This document shows positions 17,232 to 26,940 of a DNA stretch of 64,000 bases, piece by piece (within the stretch, counting starts at the first letter, position 1; every line of letters starts with the position of its first letter). Source of the stretch: JAOUEA01 sp038249195 (GTDB lineage Bacteria > Actinomycetota > UBA4738 > HRBIN12). The stretch lies in the NCBI GenBank assembly GCA_038249195.1, contig JBBRWM010000003.1:62001-126000 (forward strand). Reading direction: 5' to 3'. Position numbers and translations under genes: made by a program. The notes under the pieces were generated by a model. That model was not told where the DNA came from. It saw nothing but the letters and a program-made list of their open reading frames with translations, and did not search any database.

Positions 17232-18364
17232 GGGAGCGCCATCCTAGACGGCTCGCCGACCTCGGGTCTCGGGGAGCCGGGCGCCACGAGCCAGGCCACC
17301 GGCACGGCGAGCAAGGTGAGGTTGCGCACGATCAGCGCCATCTGGCTCCAGAGCGGGTGTCCATGCGTGAGCCCGAGGAACCACGCAGCCATGATGGCGC
17401 CGCTCAGGGCGATGGACGCCACGGCGAGCCGAACGACGGCCCGGCCGTCCCCGGCGGCGCCCACTGCGGCCCACGGGACGAGCCAGCACAGGTACTGCGG
17501 CGACAGGACCGGGGCGAGCACGAGGAGCAACGCCACGGCCGCGACCGCCGGCAGGCCCGACGGATCGGCCCTCGCGCCCGCCGACCTGCGCCAGATCATC
17601 GCGAGACCGGCCACGAGGAGGGCCAGCAGGACGCCCTCGGACCACCCGGGGATCGAGCCCGTTCGATTCGCACCGGCCTCGAACCGGTAGGCGCCCGTGA
17701 GCGCCCACACCACCGCGCCCACCCCCGACTCGAGCTCCCAGCCCGTTGCGCCACGGAAGGTGGTGACCTGCGCGAGGGCCGAGGTCCCCCCGACGAGTAC
17801 CCAGACCGCGACGCCCGATGCGAACGCGACCGTGAACGTGAGGAACGCCCGGGATCGGCGCGCCACGAGGAGGGCCGGGACGAGCACGAGGGGCCACAGC
17901 TTCACGATCGCGGCCAAGCCGAGCGCGACCCCGCCGCCCCGCTCGCGGCCCGACCGAACGCAGGCGAGCGCCACGGCGGCCAACGCAACCGCCACCAGGT
18001 CCGATCGCCGGTAGATGAACACCAGCAGGGGCGCACCGTAGAGGAGATAGCGGAAACCAACGTCCCGGCCCCACCCGCGCCCGAGCGCCGAGAACGCGAT
18101 GAGATCGGCGGAGAAGGCGAGCAGCGCGAGCGCGGCCCGCGCGGCCCCCGGGGAATTCGCGCCGATCAACCGGATCAGGGGCAGGTCGCCGATCGGATAC
18201 TCGATCGCGACGTCACGGTACGCCCGGCCCGGGGTGGCGACGATCTCGCGCATCCGCTCCGCCTCGGATGAGCGCAGCTGCGGCACGTTGAGGATGACCG
18301 AAACGAGGACGAGCACGCGGAGCACGAGGAGCGCGCGGACGCCGAGGGAACGCGGGTCGTTCAT
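17228..18364 (-). CDS. GT87-like polytopic membrane glycosyltransferase
   Basis: 378 residues, mostly hydrophobic with about 8-10 predicted transmembrane helices. The first loop carries IEYPIGDLPLI (the EYP motif of the GT-C family GT87/PimE-like mannosyltransferases) and a late loop LSPQYLCWLVPW (SPQY), both typical. Such enzymes use polyprenyl-phosphate sugars outside the membrane. ATG 18364 overlaps the end of the EamA gene (ATGA). The acceptor is unknown; the large membrane protein further upstream may belong to the same surface-glycan function. Confidence 0.75.
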   Translation of the reverse strand: MNDPRSLGVRALLVLRVLVLVSVILNVPQLRSSEAERMREIVATPGRAYRDVAIEYPIGDLPLIRLIGANSPGAARAALALLAFSADLIAFSALGRGWGRDVGFRYLLYGAPLLVFIYRRSDLVAVALAAVALACVRSGRERGGGVALGLAAIVKLWPLVLVPALLVARRSRAFLTFTVAFASGVAVWVLVGGTSALAQVTTFRGATGWELESGVGAVVWALTGAYRFEAGANRTGSIPGWSEGVLLALLVAGLAMIWRRSAGARADPSGLPAVAAVALLLVLAPVLSPQYLCWLVPWAAVGAAGDGRAVVRLAVASIALSGAIMAAWFLGLTHGHPLWSQMALIVRNLTLLAVPVAWLVAPGSPRPEVGEPSRMALP

Positions 18365-19305
18365 GTCCCCCTCGGGATGCTGGTGCGGATCACCGAGGCG
18401 ATCACCGCGCCGCCCAGGATGAGCACGCCCCCGATCGCCACGGCCGCTGTGATGGGCTCGTCCAACACGAGATACGCGAGCACCGCCACCGTGAGCGGTT
18501 CGATCACGCCGATGATGGCATTGCGCATCGCGCCCACGCGCTGGAGCCCGCCGAGCATGGCGACGAACGCTCCCGCCGAGAAGAGCATCATGGCCACGAG
18601 GCGCCAGCTCGACCCGGGCGCGGGGGGCTGAAGGGCGCCGAACGCCGCGCCGTAGACCACGTTGGCCGTGGCGGCCCCCACGCCCAGCCACGCGGCAGCC
18701 GTCAGCGGATCCGTCCGCTTCACGTGGCGGTCCGTGCCGACGAGGTACGCGGAGTACGCCAGCGACGTGCAGAGCGCGAGCACGATGCCCACGCTCGTGA
18801 TGTCCGCGCTGCCGCCGCCCAACACGACGATCGCGCTCCCCAAGAGCGCCAGGCCGAGGGCCGCGAACAGCCATGCCGGGGGAGCCTTGCGGTCGAGCGC
18901 GATCGTGGCGAGCGTCACCCACACCGGATAGGTGTAGAAGAGCAGGGTCACCGCCGCCGCAGTCCCATGGTTGAGCGCGGAGAAGTAGAAGGCGGCCTCC
19001 GACCCGTATCCGATGGTGCCGGCCAATGCGAGGGCGAGCCGCTCCCCCTTGGGGGGAAGGAGCGCGCGACCGGTGAGCGCCAGAACGCCGAGGAGCAGCG
19101 CTGACTGGCCGGCGAACCGCAAGGCAAGCATCACGAACGGGAGGCGGCCGCCCTGCACCTCCTTGCCGAGGATCACCACGACGGCGAACAGCACCGCCAT
19201 CAGCCCCGACAGGCCCGAGCCGGTCAGCTCGCCACGCCGGTCGGTGGCACGGCGCGAGGGCGCCGCGGCGAGGTCGGCCTTATTCGGCGGGGACGGCCGG
19301 CGCAC
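18361..19305 (-). CDS. EamA/DMT family transporter
   Basis: About 314 residues with ten transmembrane helices in two EamA repeats: LTGSGLSGLMAVLFAVVVILGK opens the first, TSVGIVLALCTSLAYSAYLVG the second; IEPLTVAVLAYLVLDEP is the classic EamA signature near the end. Substrate unknown (drug/metabolite exporter superfamily). The start is uncertain: the ORF runs back into the MFS fusion gene, the GTG at 19305 gives a 26-nt overlap and a 32-residue N-terminal tail, and there is no later Met before helix 1. Confidence 0.85.
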   Translation of the reverse strand: MRRPSPPNKADLAAAPSRRATDRRGELTGSGLSGLMAVLFAVVVILGKEVQGGRLPFVMLALRFAGQSALLLGVLALTGRALLPPKGERLALALAGTIGYGSEAAFYFSALNHGTAAAVTLLFYTYPVWVTLATIALDRKAPPAWLFAALGLALLGSAIVVLGGGSADITSVGIVLALCTSLAYSAYLVGTDRHVKRTDPLTAAAWLGVGAATANVVYGAAFGALQPPAPGSSWRLVAMMLFSAGAFVAMLGGLQRVGAMRNAIIGVIEPLTVAVLAYLVLDEPITAAVAIGGVLILGGAVIASVIRTSIPRGT

Positions 19306-22300
19306 CGTCGACCTCGACGATGTCATCTTGCGGCGCGAACTCGGTGCGGATGCGACGCGCCCACACCGCGACGAGCGCCGTGAGCCCGAGGAACACCGCA
19401 CCCGAGATCACCAGGATCGCGCGCGTTCGCGTTGAGTCGCCCTCGATCCAGACCGCGGACAGGATCAGCGCGGGGATGATGAAGCCTAGGTTGTAGGCGA
19501 CGTCGAACAAGGCGAAGGCGCGCCCGCGGAAGTCGTCGGGCATCGACTGCTGCATGATGGTGTCGGCCGAGATCTTGCCAACGAAGAACGAGAAGAATCC
19601 GACGAAGAGCATCGCCGCGAAGCCCGCCATCGAAACCAGACCGCCGAAGACGAGCGTGCCTGCGCCCAACAGCACCATCGAGGCGAGCAACAGGCGGATC
19701 GGCGGGATCCGATCCTTGTATTTCTGTGCCAAGACGAGGCCGAGCGCGCCACCCAGCAGCCCGCCGCCGCCGGAGATCGCCAGCGCCGTGCTGCTCGCGT
19801 CCCCTCCCGCCACGAGGTTCTTCGCGTAGAGGGCGAACGTGAAGAGCCCGAAGCCACAGAACTGATACCGGAGCATCTGGAACGACGACAGACCGAGCGC
19901 CGCGGGCTTGCGACCCGCAACCTCCTTGAGCCCGGCCACCATGTTGCGCACCACCTGCGACGCCTCGTGCGCGAACGTCGAGTCGTGCGAGATGGTTTCA
20001 ACGCGGCGAAGTCGCCGGGCCACGGCGGCCGCGACCACGAGCACGCCGGCACCGGTCATGACGACGACCCAGGCGGGCAGGGCGGCGCCGGCGCCCAGCG
20101 CGAACGCGATCCCGACGATCTGGAACAGTGCGCCCCCCGCTTGCGAGAGTGCATTGCCCTGCAAGAGGTCCTTGCCCGAAAGCACGTCAGGGATCGCCGC
20201 CGATTTCACGGCCAGCACCACGCGAACCGCCGCCTGGGCGGCCAGCAAGCCGGCGATCAAGGCGACCGTGGCCGTGACGTTGCCCTCGGACGTCGCCTTG
20301 CCGAGCGGGAGGATGAACGCTCCCGCCACCACGGCCACGACCGCCGCCACCGACACGTTCGTCCACGTCACGACCCGGCGTCGTTGGAACCGGTCGATGA
20401 AGACGCCGATGAAGGGCGAGATCAGCGTGTAGGGCACGTACAGGGCGAGCACCACCTTCAAGAGGTAGTCGGCCGAAGGCACGGTCGAGACGTCGAAGCC
20501 CTTCTCCCCGCCGAACGCGATCGACTTGCCGATGGCGCCCTGGATGACACCCTGGCCGGCCTGCGCGAGGAACTGCACTCCCATCAACGTCGCGAAGTCC
20601 GGATTCGAGAAGACGGCGAACAGCCTGTTGAAGAACGCGCCGAAACTCTCGAGGACGCCCAGGATCGCTCGCTGCGCGAACCGGAGCACCGCGGCCACAC
20701 CGAGCGTGGCGACCACCACCGCCCAGCCCTTGGCGGGCGAGAGCGGTCCCCGCCACACCGCGAGCACGGCGATCCCGGTCAAGAGGCTGAGGACGATGGA
20801 CATGCCGGGGATCAGGGCGATGCGGCTGGGCGTGTCCTTCAGCTCGAACATCGGCGCCGCGATGAGGCCCGGGAGCACGGCCAGGACGAACACGCCGAAC
20901 AGCACGCGTAGCAAGTGGATGGGGTCGCTCAGAGGGCCGGGTGGATCGACGAAGGCGGCCGCCTGCGCGGCGCCGGACGCCTTCGCCTGGTCCACGACCT
21001 GGTCGGGCGGGACCCACAGCCCGGGCTCGTCGAGCACATAGGTGTCCGGGCCGATCTCGATGCTGTTGTCGGTGACGAAGGCCTTGACGGTGGCCTGTTG
21101 ATCGGGGGGGAGGTATCCCCAGTAGTACTGCCCGACCACGAACACGACCGGGTCCGCGGGGAAGGCGCGCTCGTGCCGCTGGAGCTCGTCGAAGTAGTTC
21201 TGCGACCACTCCGTGTAGTTCTCGCTCCCCGTGCTGCTCGGCGTGGGCCGTCCCGCGAGGAAGTCCTCCAACGTGCCGAGGTATGTGGCCGAGAGCTTCT
21301 CCTTGTCGCCCGGGATCCCGGTGCGAAAGACGTTCGTGTAGGTCTTCGCCCAACCGTAGGCAGTGTTCGAACCGGTGGCGTCGTTCGCGTCCGTGTAGTT
21401 CATGACGAGCACGATGGGCCGTTCTCCGGCCGCGGTGACGACCTCGCTCACCGCCGCGAGGGACGTGCGCACGGCCTCGTTCGCCCACTGGTTCGTTTCG
21501 CTCGTCCAGCGGTGCTGCAGGCCGTCGGCCAAGAGCCAGCCGAGCGACGCCACCACGAGGAACGCCGCGACGGCGCCCGCGATGAGCGCGGGGCCCCTGA
21601 ACCGCAGGAAGTATCGGACCGCGACGAACGCGCCGAGGCCCACGAGGGCGATCGGTGCCGCGGAGGCGTTCATGAACCGGTAGTACGGAAGCGTGCTCGT
21701 GAGGATCGTGAGCACGCCGACGAACGGGAACATCCACCAGGCCGAGACCACCGAGTACTGGTCCGCGGGCTCGCGGCGTCGGCGGGACATGGCGATCGTG
21801 GACGCCACCGCCACCACCAGGAGCGTCACGGTGATGACCGGATGCAGCGACCCGATCCACTCGTCGAGCCTCCCGGTGAAGAACGCCTTGGTGTACGGCG
21901 GCGGGGCCGCCGCGTCGGAGATCTTGGCCTTCACGCCCCAGATCCCGATCACCCACATCGCGAGCCCGGCGATCATGCCGAACCCGGTGCTGAGCAGGAG
22001 CGGCCCGTCACGCCTGAGTGCCGCGCCCAACGAGAACCGGCTCGTGAGGAAATGGAAGCCGAACACGGCCATGAGGGTCAGCCCGAAGAGCACCGCCGTA
22101 GTGGGATGCGTGAACGCCACGGCCACGGCGATCAGGAACACCGCGACGCGCGCGCCCCAAGAGGTCTGCGTCGCGCCCGCGAACGCCACGATCAGTGCCA
22201 ACAGGAACAGGACCGTGATGTTGTCGAGATAGCCCACGTAGGGCGTCGTGAGGAAGATGGCCGCGGAAGCGAGCATCGTGAGCAGCACCACCAGGGGGTC

Positions 22301-22732
22301 CTTGCGGGCGCGATATGCCCCCGCCCCGAACGCCAGACCGGTGAGGATCGGGATCGCGACCATGAGGAAGGCGCTGAAGCTGTAGGCGCTGATGCCGGCC
22401 ACGCGCTGCAACAGCGCACCCGCCAGCGGCACGGTCACTCGATAGCCGCCGCCGAAGACGCTCTGGGGGCCCCAGTCACCGGCGATATCCCCCGGATCGG
22501 CATGCAGGATGACGTTCGCACGCCACGTATACCACGCCGGGTCGCGCGTGGGTGCCGTACGCGTCGCGTTGGCGATCAGCCCCCAACCGAGGATCAACAT
22601 GAGGATCAGCGCCACGCCGACGATGACCCACCATGCGCCCAGCCAGCGGGCGCCGGGCGCCGTGTCATCGGACGGCGGCGCCTGGCCGTTCGCGGTTCGG
22701 GTCAAGACCAAGTCGCTCGTTCCTCGGGTCAT
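19280..22732 (-). CDS. Large membrane fusion: GT-C-like N-terminal half plus MFS C-terminal half
   Basis: 1150 residues from ATG 22732 (earlier in-frame codons look non-coding). Residues 33-55 form helix 1, followed by an external loop with DPAWYTWRAN, then about ten helices to residue 425 with the charged THPTTA turn: the layout of a GT-C-type polyprenol-sugar transferase or related polymer enzyme. Residues about 430-630 are soluble and extracytoplasmic. Three more helices follow, then a complete 12-helix MFS transporter (about 740-1140) with PFIGVFIDRFQRRR (motif A-like) and MPDDFRGRAF. I do not recognise this full architecture. The reading frame is continuous, so it is not a frame error. 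Possible role: make and move a surface glycan or lipid. Confidence 0.7.
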   Translation of the reverse strand: MTRGTSDLVLTRTANGQAPPSDDTAPGARWLGAWWVIVGVALILMLILGWGLIANATRTAPTRDPAWYTWRANVILHADPGDIAGDWGPQSVFGGGYRVTVPLAGALLQRVAGISAYSFSAFLMVAIPILTGLAFGAGAYRARKDPLVVLLTMLASAAIFLTTPYVGYLDNITVLFLLALIVAFAGATQTSWGARVAVFLIAVAVAFTHPTTAVLFGLTLMAVFGFHFLTSRFSLGAALRRDGPLLLSTGFGMIAGLAMWVIGIWGVKAKISDAAAPPPYTKAFFTGRLDEWIGSLHPVITVTLLVVAVASTIAMSRRRREPADQYSVVSAWWMFPFVGVLTILTSTLPYYRFMNASAAPIALVGLGAFVAVRYFLRFRGPALIAGAVAAFLVVASLGWLLADGLQHRWTSETNQWANEAVRTSLAAVSEVVTAAGERPIVLVMNYTDANDATGSNTAYGWAKTYTNVFRTGIPGDKEKLSATYLGTLEDFLAGRPTPSSTGSENYTEWSQNYFDELQRHERAFPADPVVFVVGQYYWGYLPPDQQATVKAFVTDNSIEIGPDTYVLDEPGLWVPPDQVVDQAKASGAAQAAAFVDPPGPLSDPIHLLRVLFGVFVLAVLPGLIAAPMFELKDTPSRIALIPGMSIVLSLLTGIAVLAVWRGPLSPAKGWAVVVATLGVAAVLRFAQRAILGVLESFGAFFNRLFAVFSNPDFATLMGVQFLAQAGQGVIQGAIGKSIAFGGEKGFDVSTVPSADYLLKVVLALYVPYTLISPFIGVFIDRFQRRRVVTWTNVSVAAVVAVVAGAFILPLGKATSEGNVTATVALIAGLLAAQAAVRVVLAVKSAAIPDVLSGKDLLQGNALSQAGGALFQIVGIAFALGAGAALPAWVVVMTGAGVLVVAAAVARRLRRVETISHDSTFAHEASQVVRNMVAGLKEVAGRKPAALGLSSFQMLRYQFCGFGLFTFALYAKNLVAGGDASSTALAISGGGGLLGGALGLVLAQKYKDRIPPIRLLLASMVLLGAGTLVFGGLVSMAGFAAMLFVGFFSFFVGKISADTIMQQSMPDDFRGRAFALFDVAYNLGFIIPALILSAVWIEGDSTRTRAILVISGAVFLGLTALVAVWARRIRTEFAPQDDIVEVDGAPAVPAE

Positions 22733-22823
22733 GGGCGGTCGGCGGCGGCATCGGTTCCGGGCCGAGGGGCCGTGAACCCGCAAAGGATAGACGACGCCAG
22801 AGCGCCGCCCGTGGATTCCCCGA

Positions 22824-24506
22824 TCAGGACTTCGGGGCGGTCGTGGCCTCGGGCAGACACGGAAGGTCCAGCATGAGATCGGAGGGGAACACGGCCTGGA
22901 ACACCGGGTCGTTGTCCTGACCCGGGTTCGGCACGACCCCACCGTCCGCGGTCTGGGCCTGCGTCAAGGTCATCACGTAGCGCGCGACGTCGGCCACGGT
23001 GTGCCCGTTCGCGGCAAGCTCGTCGGTGTTCAGGAACACCTGGCTCGGTTGCACGAGATCGACGACCGGCACGTCCGGGCCATTCTGATCGAAGTTCTGC
23101 TCGATCAGGTTCTGGATGTCGCCGGTGGAGATCTGGAACCCTCCCGAGACGGCCGGGTCGGGCATCGCCCCGTGGTCGGCCGTGAGGAGCATGGCCCAGT
23201 TCCCCTTGCCGACCTGCTGGTTGAGGAACGCCACGAACCGCTTCAGCGCCTCGTCCTGGGCCACGATGGCATCGTTCATCTCGGGCGAGTTCATCGACCA
23301 CACGTGGCTCACGTAGTCGATCTCCTTGAAATTCAAGAACAGCAGGTCGGGGGTGGAGTCCTTGCCGAATCCCTCCTTCTTGACCACGGTCTCCACGACG
23401 CGCTCCTGGTACGGCGTGCGTGCCGGCGTGTCGAAGCCCTTGAGCAACTGGGCGATGTCGTTGCCCCGCCACTTCCCATCCAGCTTGCCGTCCTGCCGAT
23501 CGAGCTTCGCGACATCGGCGGCGAGACCGGGCACGTCGTTCGCGTAGCCGGCAAGCTTGTAGTAGGGAGCATCGCGAACCGGCAGGTTCCACTCGAACCC
23601 CTCGTCGGTGAGCGTCGACCCGCCGGTGATGGAACGGGTGAGGGCGATGTCGCGATCGCCACCGCCGAAGAACGAGCCGTGGCCGAGCATCCCGAAGTGG
23701 ATGTCCACTGTCCCCACGACGCCCACCACCGGCTTGTTCCCCATCGCCCGGTCGTAGAGGTCCGCGAACGTGGGCAAGATGAAGAACGAAGGCCCATCGT
23801 TCCAAGGGGACGTCATCTTCCCGTCGATCCGGAAGTGGTGCCCGACGAGCCCGCTGTGGTCCGGGAACGCGCCGGTCCCGATGGTGGCGTGATCCTGCGC
23901 GGTGGACGTCGGCGATGATCCGACCGTGGCGTGGGCGAAGTACGTGCCCTTGGGGATCAGGGACTTGAGGTACGGCCACGCCGTCGGATGGGCCTGCAGC
24001 GTGTTGATGCCGCCCGCGTCCCACACGAGCGTGACGAGCAGCTTGGGCGGGGCCGCGTCGGGCCGCGCGTCGCGCGGGATGATGGCCTCCAACATCGGTT
24101 GCCCGTCGACGGGCTTGAATGGGTAGTCGAGGATCTGTCCTTGGGTCGGCGCGATGCCCGCGAGCGTGACCGGGCGCTCGATCGGCGGCTGCGCCTTGAT
24201 GTACCCAGGCCCGTACCAGAGCATCGGGACGTCCTGGACGTAGTCCCAGGGGCCGACGTGAGGAAGACCTGCGCCCACGAAGTTCGGCGCTTTCGGGACC
24301 CAACTCAGTTCCGCCCCCCGGTCGGGACGCCAGCCGCGCCAGGTGCGAAGCAGCCACTTGTGAGGGAGCGAACAGGCGAGCTGCACGAGATCGGCATCGG
24401 AGGATCCGGCCCTGGCATCGTTCTGCGGCCGTACGAGGAGGGCGCCGCCGATCACGACGAGGACCAGCAGCGGGACCAGGACACGGCGGGAGCAGGAGGG
24501 CTTCAT
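22824..24506 (-). CDS. Secreted type I phosphodiesterase / alkaline-phosphatase-superfamily enzyme
   Basis: 560 residues from ATG 24506, giving an N-terminal signal anchor (RRVLVPLLVLVVIGGALLV). Alkaline-phosphatase fold: metal Asp in LVTLVWDAGG, nucleophile region DHATIGTGAFPDHSG (Thr nucleophile), DLLFLNFKEIDYVSHVW (Asp/His ligands) and LLTADHGAMPD (Asp-His ligands). All catalytic positions appear present, so it should hydrolyse phosphodiesters or phosphonate-type substrates outside the membrane. The upstream gap is shared with a divergent, degenerate paralogue. 91 bp separate it from the fusion gene downstream, and TATCCT in that gap could start a separate transcript. Confidence 0.85.
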   Translation of the reverse strand: MKPSCSRRVLVPLLVLVVIGGALLVRPQNDARAGSSDADLVQLACSLPHKWLLRTWRGWRPDRGAELSWVPKAPNFVGAGLPHVGPWDYVQDVPMLWYGPGYIKAQPPIERPVTLAGIAPTQGQILDYPFKPVDGQPMLEAIIPRDARPDAAPPKLLVTLVWDAGGINTLQAHPTAWPYLKSLIPKGTYFAHATVGSSPTSTAQDHATIGTGAFPDHSGLVGHHFRIDGKMTSPWNDGPSFFILPTFADLYDRAMGNKPVVGVVGTVDIHFGMLGHGSFFGGGDRDIALTRSITGGSTLTDEGFEWNLPVRDAPYYKLAGYANDVPGLAADVAKLDRQDGKLDGKWRGNDIAQLLKGFDTPARTPYQERVVETVVKKEGFGKDSTPDLLFLNFKEIDYVSHVWSMNSPEMNDAIVAQDEALKRFVAFLNQQVGKGNWAMLLTADHGAMPDPAVSGGFQISTGDIQNLIEQNFDQNGPDVPVVDLVQPSQVFLNTDELAANGHTVADVARYVMTLTQAQTADGGVVPNPGQDNDPVFQAVFPSDLMLDLPCLPEATTAPKS

Positions 24507-24553
24507 GGCCGCACTAGGGAAACAGGACCCGGGCGCGACGACAACCCAAGCGG

Positions 24554-24559
24554 TAGCGT
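24554..24559 (+). promoter_or_regulatory. Leaderless -10 box for the phosphatase-like/permease operon
   Basis: TAGCGT followed by 6 nt and the GTG at 24566. I see no Zur-box-like palindrome in this 59-bp gap. Confidence 0.4.
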
Positions 24560-24565
24560 GGCAGG

Positions 24566-25921
24566 GTGTCTGCCCCAACCACCGGCCAGAAGACCGGTCA
24601 GACGACCGGAAGGCGCTTGGCCGCGCTCTTGGTCGTGCTGGCCCTGGTCGGCGCGCCGGCCCTGATCTTGCGCGCGTTCTGCATCGGGAGATCCTGCGAC
24701 GATGCCTCTGCCGCGGTGGCGCCGGTGCCGTTCTGCCCGCTCCCGGCGGGCCTGCGAACCCTCATCGCCGCGGGCTTCCGCGCGGGCCGTTCCCCCGATG
24801 TCATGGGCACGAGCGGCGGTGCGCCGGTGCTCAGCAAGGTGCCCGGCGAACGGGTGGGGTGGCCATCGACGGGCGCGCCCGGATCGGGGGCGGTGCCCTT
24901 GGCCTTCGTCGGCCCCGGCGTCCCGGACATGTCCCTGCCGCGAGGTGTAGGGCTCGCGGACATCGCGCCGTCGGTCGCCGCGCTGATCGGGTACGCGCCG
25001 CCGCACCCGGACGTGCGCGTGGGCCGCGCGATCCCCGGGCTCGGGCCGTCCGCCCCGGGGACCGTCCCGCTCGCGGTAGAGATCGTGTGGAAGGGCGTGG
25101 GGGCCGACGACCTGCGTGGCCGGTGGCCGCGAGCGACGGGTGCGGCGGTGCAGGGAGGGGCCCGTACGCTCGACGCCGCGGTGGGGTTCCTGCCGCTCGA
25201 TCCTGCCGCGGTCCTCACGACGATCGGTACGGGCGGACTGCCCTCACAGCACGGCATCACGGGGACCGAGTTGCGCTCGGACGCAGGCGGGGTGGCGCGC
25301 GCCTGGTCCCCGGGCGCGCCGGAGTCGGTCATCACCACCCTCCCGGACGAACTCGATCGAAGCGCCGGGGAGCGGGCCCGCGTGGGGCTCATCGCCACCG
25401 ATCCCACGGACCGCGGCTTGATCGGGGACGGCTGGTACCTGGGGACCGACCGGGATGACGTCGTCGTCGCGCCCGCCAACCCCGTGCGCGCGGCGTCGGC
25501 GCTCCTGGACACGGGCTACGGCGACGACAGCATCCCCGATGTGCTGGGCGTCGTGCTGCGCGGGCCGCTCGGCATGTTGGACGAGCAGACCGCGGCGATC
25601 GTCGACGACGTGCGGAGCCGGGTCCCCGAGGCGATCGTCGTCGTCACCGCGACCGGAAGCCTCGGGGCCGGCGGGGCGCGGGGCGCGCGCGCGGTCGTCG
25701 CGCCGGTCGTCGCGCGCGCCGTGGACCAGGCCTCGGGGGCGCGGGTGATCGAGCGGGACGGAGCCGGCGGGTTCTTCCTCGACCCGGTCGCCCTCGCTGC
25801 CGCGGGTCTGTCCGCCGACGCCGTAGTGCAGTCCATGGCGGCCCAGACCGACCGGCGTGGCGCGCCGCTGTTCGCCGACACCTACCCCGGGTTCTCCGTG
25901 GCCTTCGACCGGTATTGCTGA
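24566..25921 (+). CDS. Degenerate alkaline-phosphatase-superfamily protein, membrane-anchored
   Basis: 451 residues with a signal anchor (LAALLVVLALVGAPALIL). The centre mirrors the divergent phosphodiesterase: AAVLTTIGTGGLPSQHGITG aligns with its nucleophile segment and DVLGVVLRGP with its DLLFLNFKE segment. But the first metal Asp is replaced (VEIVWKGVGAD), the Asp/His pair after LRGP is missing, and the TADHG site reads TATGSLGAG. It therefore looks like a catalytically dead or re-purposed paralogue. It is first in an operon with the YcgR/YcgQ-type permease (TGATG overlap). A scaffold or sensor role is only a guess. Confidence 0.7.
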   Translation: MSAPTTGQKTGQTTGRRLAALLVVLALVGAPALILRAFCIGRSCDDASAAVAPVPFCPLPAGLRTLIAAGFRAGRSPDVMGTSGGAPVLSKVPGERVGWPSTGAPGSGAVPLAFVGPGVPDMSLPRGVGLADIAPSVAALIGYAPPHPDVRVGRAIPGLGPSAPGTVPLAVEIVWKGVGADDLRGRWPRATGAAVQGGARTLDAAVGFLPLDPAAVLTTIGTGGLPSQHGITGTELRSDAGGVARAWSPGAPESVITTLPDELDRSAGERARVGLIATDPTDRGLIGDGWYLGTDRDDVVVAPANPVRAASALLDTGYGDDSIPDVLGVVLRGPLGMLDEQTAAIVDDVRSRVPEAIVVVTATGSLGAGGARGARAVVAPVVARAVDQASGARVIERDGAGGFFLDPVALAAAGLSADAVVQSMAAQTDRRGAPLFADTYPGFSVAFDRYC

Positions 25922-26940
25922 TGGCCATCGACGTCGCCCGGCCTCGGATCCGACAGCCCGGCGCTCCAACCACGCGCAGCGCCGGCCCGGCCGTCGTCGG
26001 CGCGCTCGTCCTCGTGGCGGCCACGCTCCGCGTGTTGGACCCGCAGCGGATGGCCTGGCTCCAGAACCTGCTCATCGTCTTCGGCTCGCTCTTGGTGGAG
26101 GCGATGCCGTTCATCCTGCTCGGGGCGGCCGTGTCAGCGGCCATCGAGGTCATGGTGCCGGCGAGCGCGTTCGCGAGGCTGGGCCGTCTCCCGCGCGCGC
26201 TGCAACTGCCGGCGGCGGCGGCGGCCGGGATGGCGTTCCCGGTCTGCGAATGCGGCTCGGTGCCGGTGGCGCGCCGGCTCGCATCCAAGGGGCTCGCGCC
26301 GGGAGCCGCCATCACGTTCATGCTCGCGGCCCCGATCGTGAACCCCGTGGTGATCGCCTCGACGTTCGTGGCCTATCGCGGACGCGACACGCTCTGGTTG
26401 ATGGTGATCGGCAGGTTCGTGCTGGGCTTCGCCGTGGCCATGACGGTGGGATGGGTGATCGGGGCCCTCAAGGGCAGTCGAGAGCTCCTTCGAACGCCCG
26501 CCGAGAACGTCGCCGCGCAGACGGTCGAAGGAGCCGAGCCCCGCTGGCGGCGCTTCGCGGGACACCTCTGCGGCGACGTCGTGTTCATGGCCCGGTTCCT
26601 CGTGATCGGCGCCTTCATCGCGGCGGCCGTTCAGACGTTCGTTCCGCAGTCCGTGGTCGATCGCGTGGCGGGGCTTCCCATCGTCAGCCTGGTCGCGATG
26701 ATGCTGCTGGCCTTCTTGATGTCGCTGTGCAGCGAGTCCGACGCGTTCGTGGCCGCGTCGTTCGTGGCGTTCGGCCCCGCCGCCCAGCTCGCGTTCCTCG
26801 TGAGCGGGCCGATGATCGACATGAAGCTCGGGGCGCTGTATGCCGGCACCTATCGGCGCGGCTTCCTGCGTACCGCCACGATCGCCATCTTCGCCACCAC
26901 GCTGGTGTTCACCATGTGGATCCAGGTGATCTGGGGATGA
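25921..26940 (+). CDS. Permease, UPF0718/DUF318 (YcgR/YraQ type)
   Basis: 339 residues from ATG 25921, overlapping the previous stop by one base. Eight to nine transmembrane helices; the conserved cores of the family are visible: VEAMPFILLGAAVSA, FPVCECGSVPVARRL (CxCxxxP), APIVNPVVIASTF and SLCSESDAFVAASF. In many Gram-positive genomes this permease is paired with the TIGR03943 protein that follows here. The substrate is not settled; other family members handle arsenicals or metals, and the nearby zinc-uptake operon makes a metal role plausible. Confidence 0.85.
   Translation: MAIDVARPRIRQPGAPTTRSAGPAVVGALVLVAATLRVLDPQRMAWLQNLLIVFGSLLVEAMPFILLGAAVSAAIEVMVPASAFARLGRLPRALQLPAAAAAGMAFPVCECGSVPVARRLASKGLAPGAAITFMLAAPIVNPVVIASTFVAYRGRDTLWLMVIGRFVLGFAVAMTVGWVIGALKGSRELLRTPAENVAAQTVEGAEPRWRRFAGHLCGDVVFMARFLVIGAFIAAAVQTFVPQSVVDRVAGLPIVSLVAMMLLAFLMSLCSESDAFVAASFVAFGPAAQLAFLVSGPMIDMKLGALYAGTYRRGFLRTATIAIFATTLVFTMWIQVIWG

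Noticed and set aside
15045..17690. 881-residue open frame on the + strand
   Set aside because: Opposite WS/DGAT, AlaX and the GT87-like gene, which all have family motifs; the frame itself has none.
20915..22876. 653-residue open frame on the + strand
   Set aside because: Antisense to the membrane fusion gene; composition (Arg, Glu, Asp, His) is that of a shadow frame.
24566..25921. Second active phosphodiesterase
   Set aside because: Key Asp/His metal ligands are missing although the fold segment is kept.
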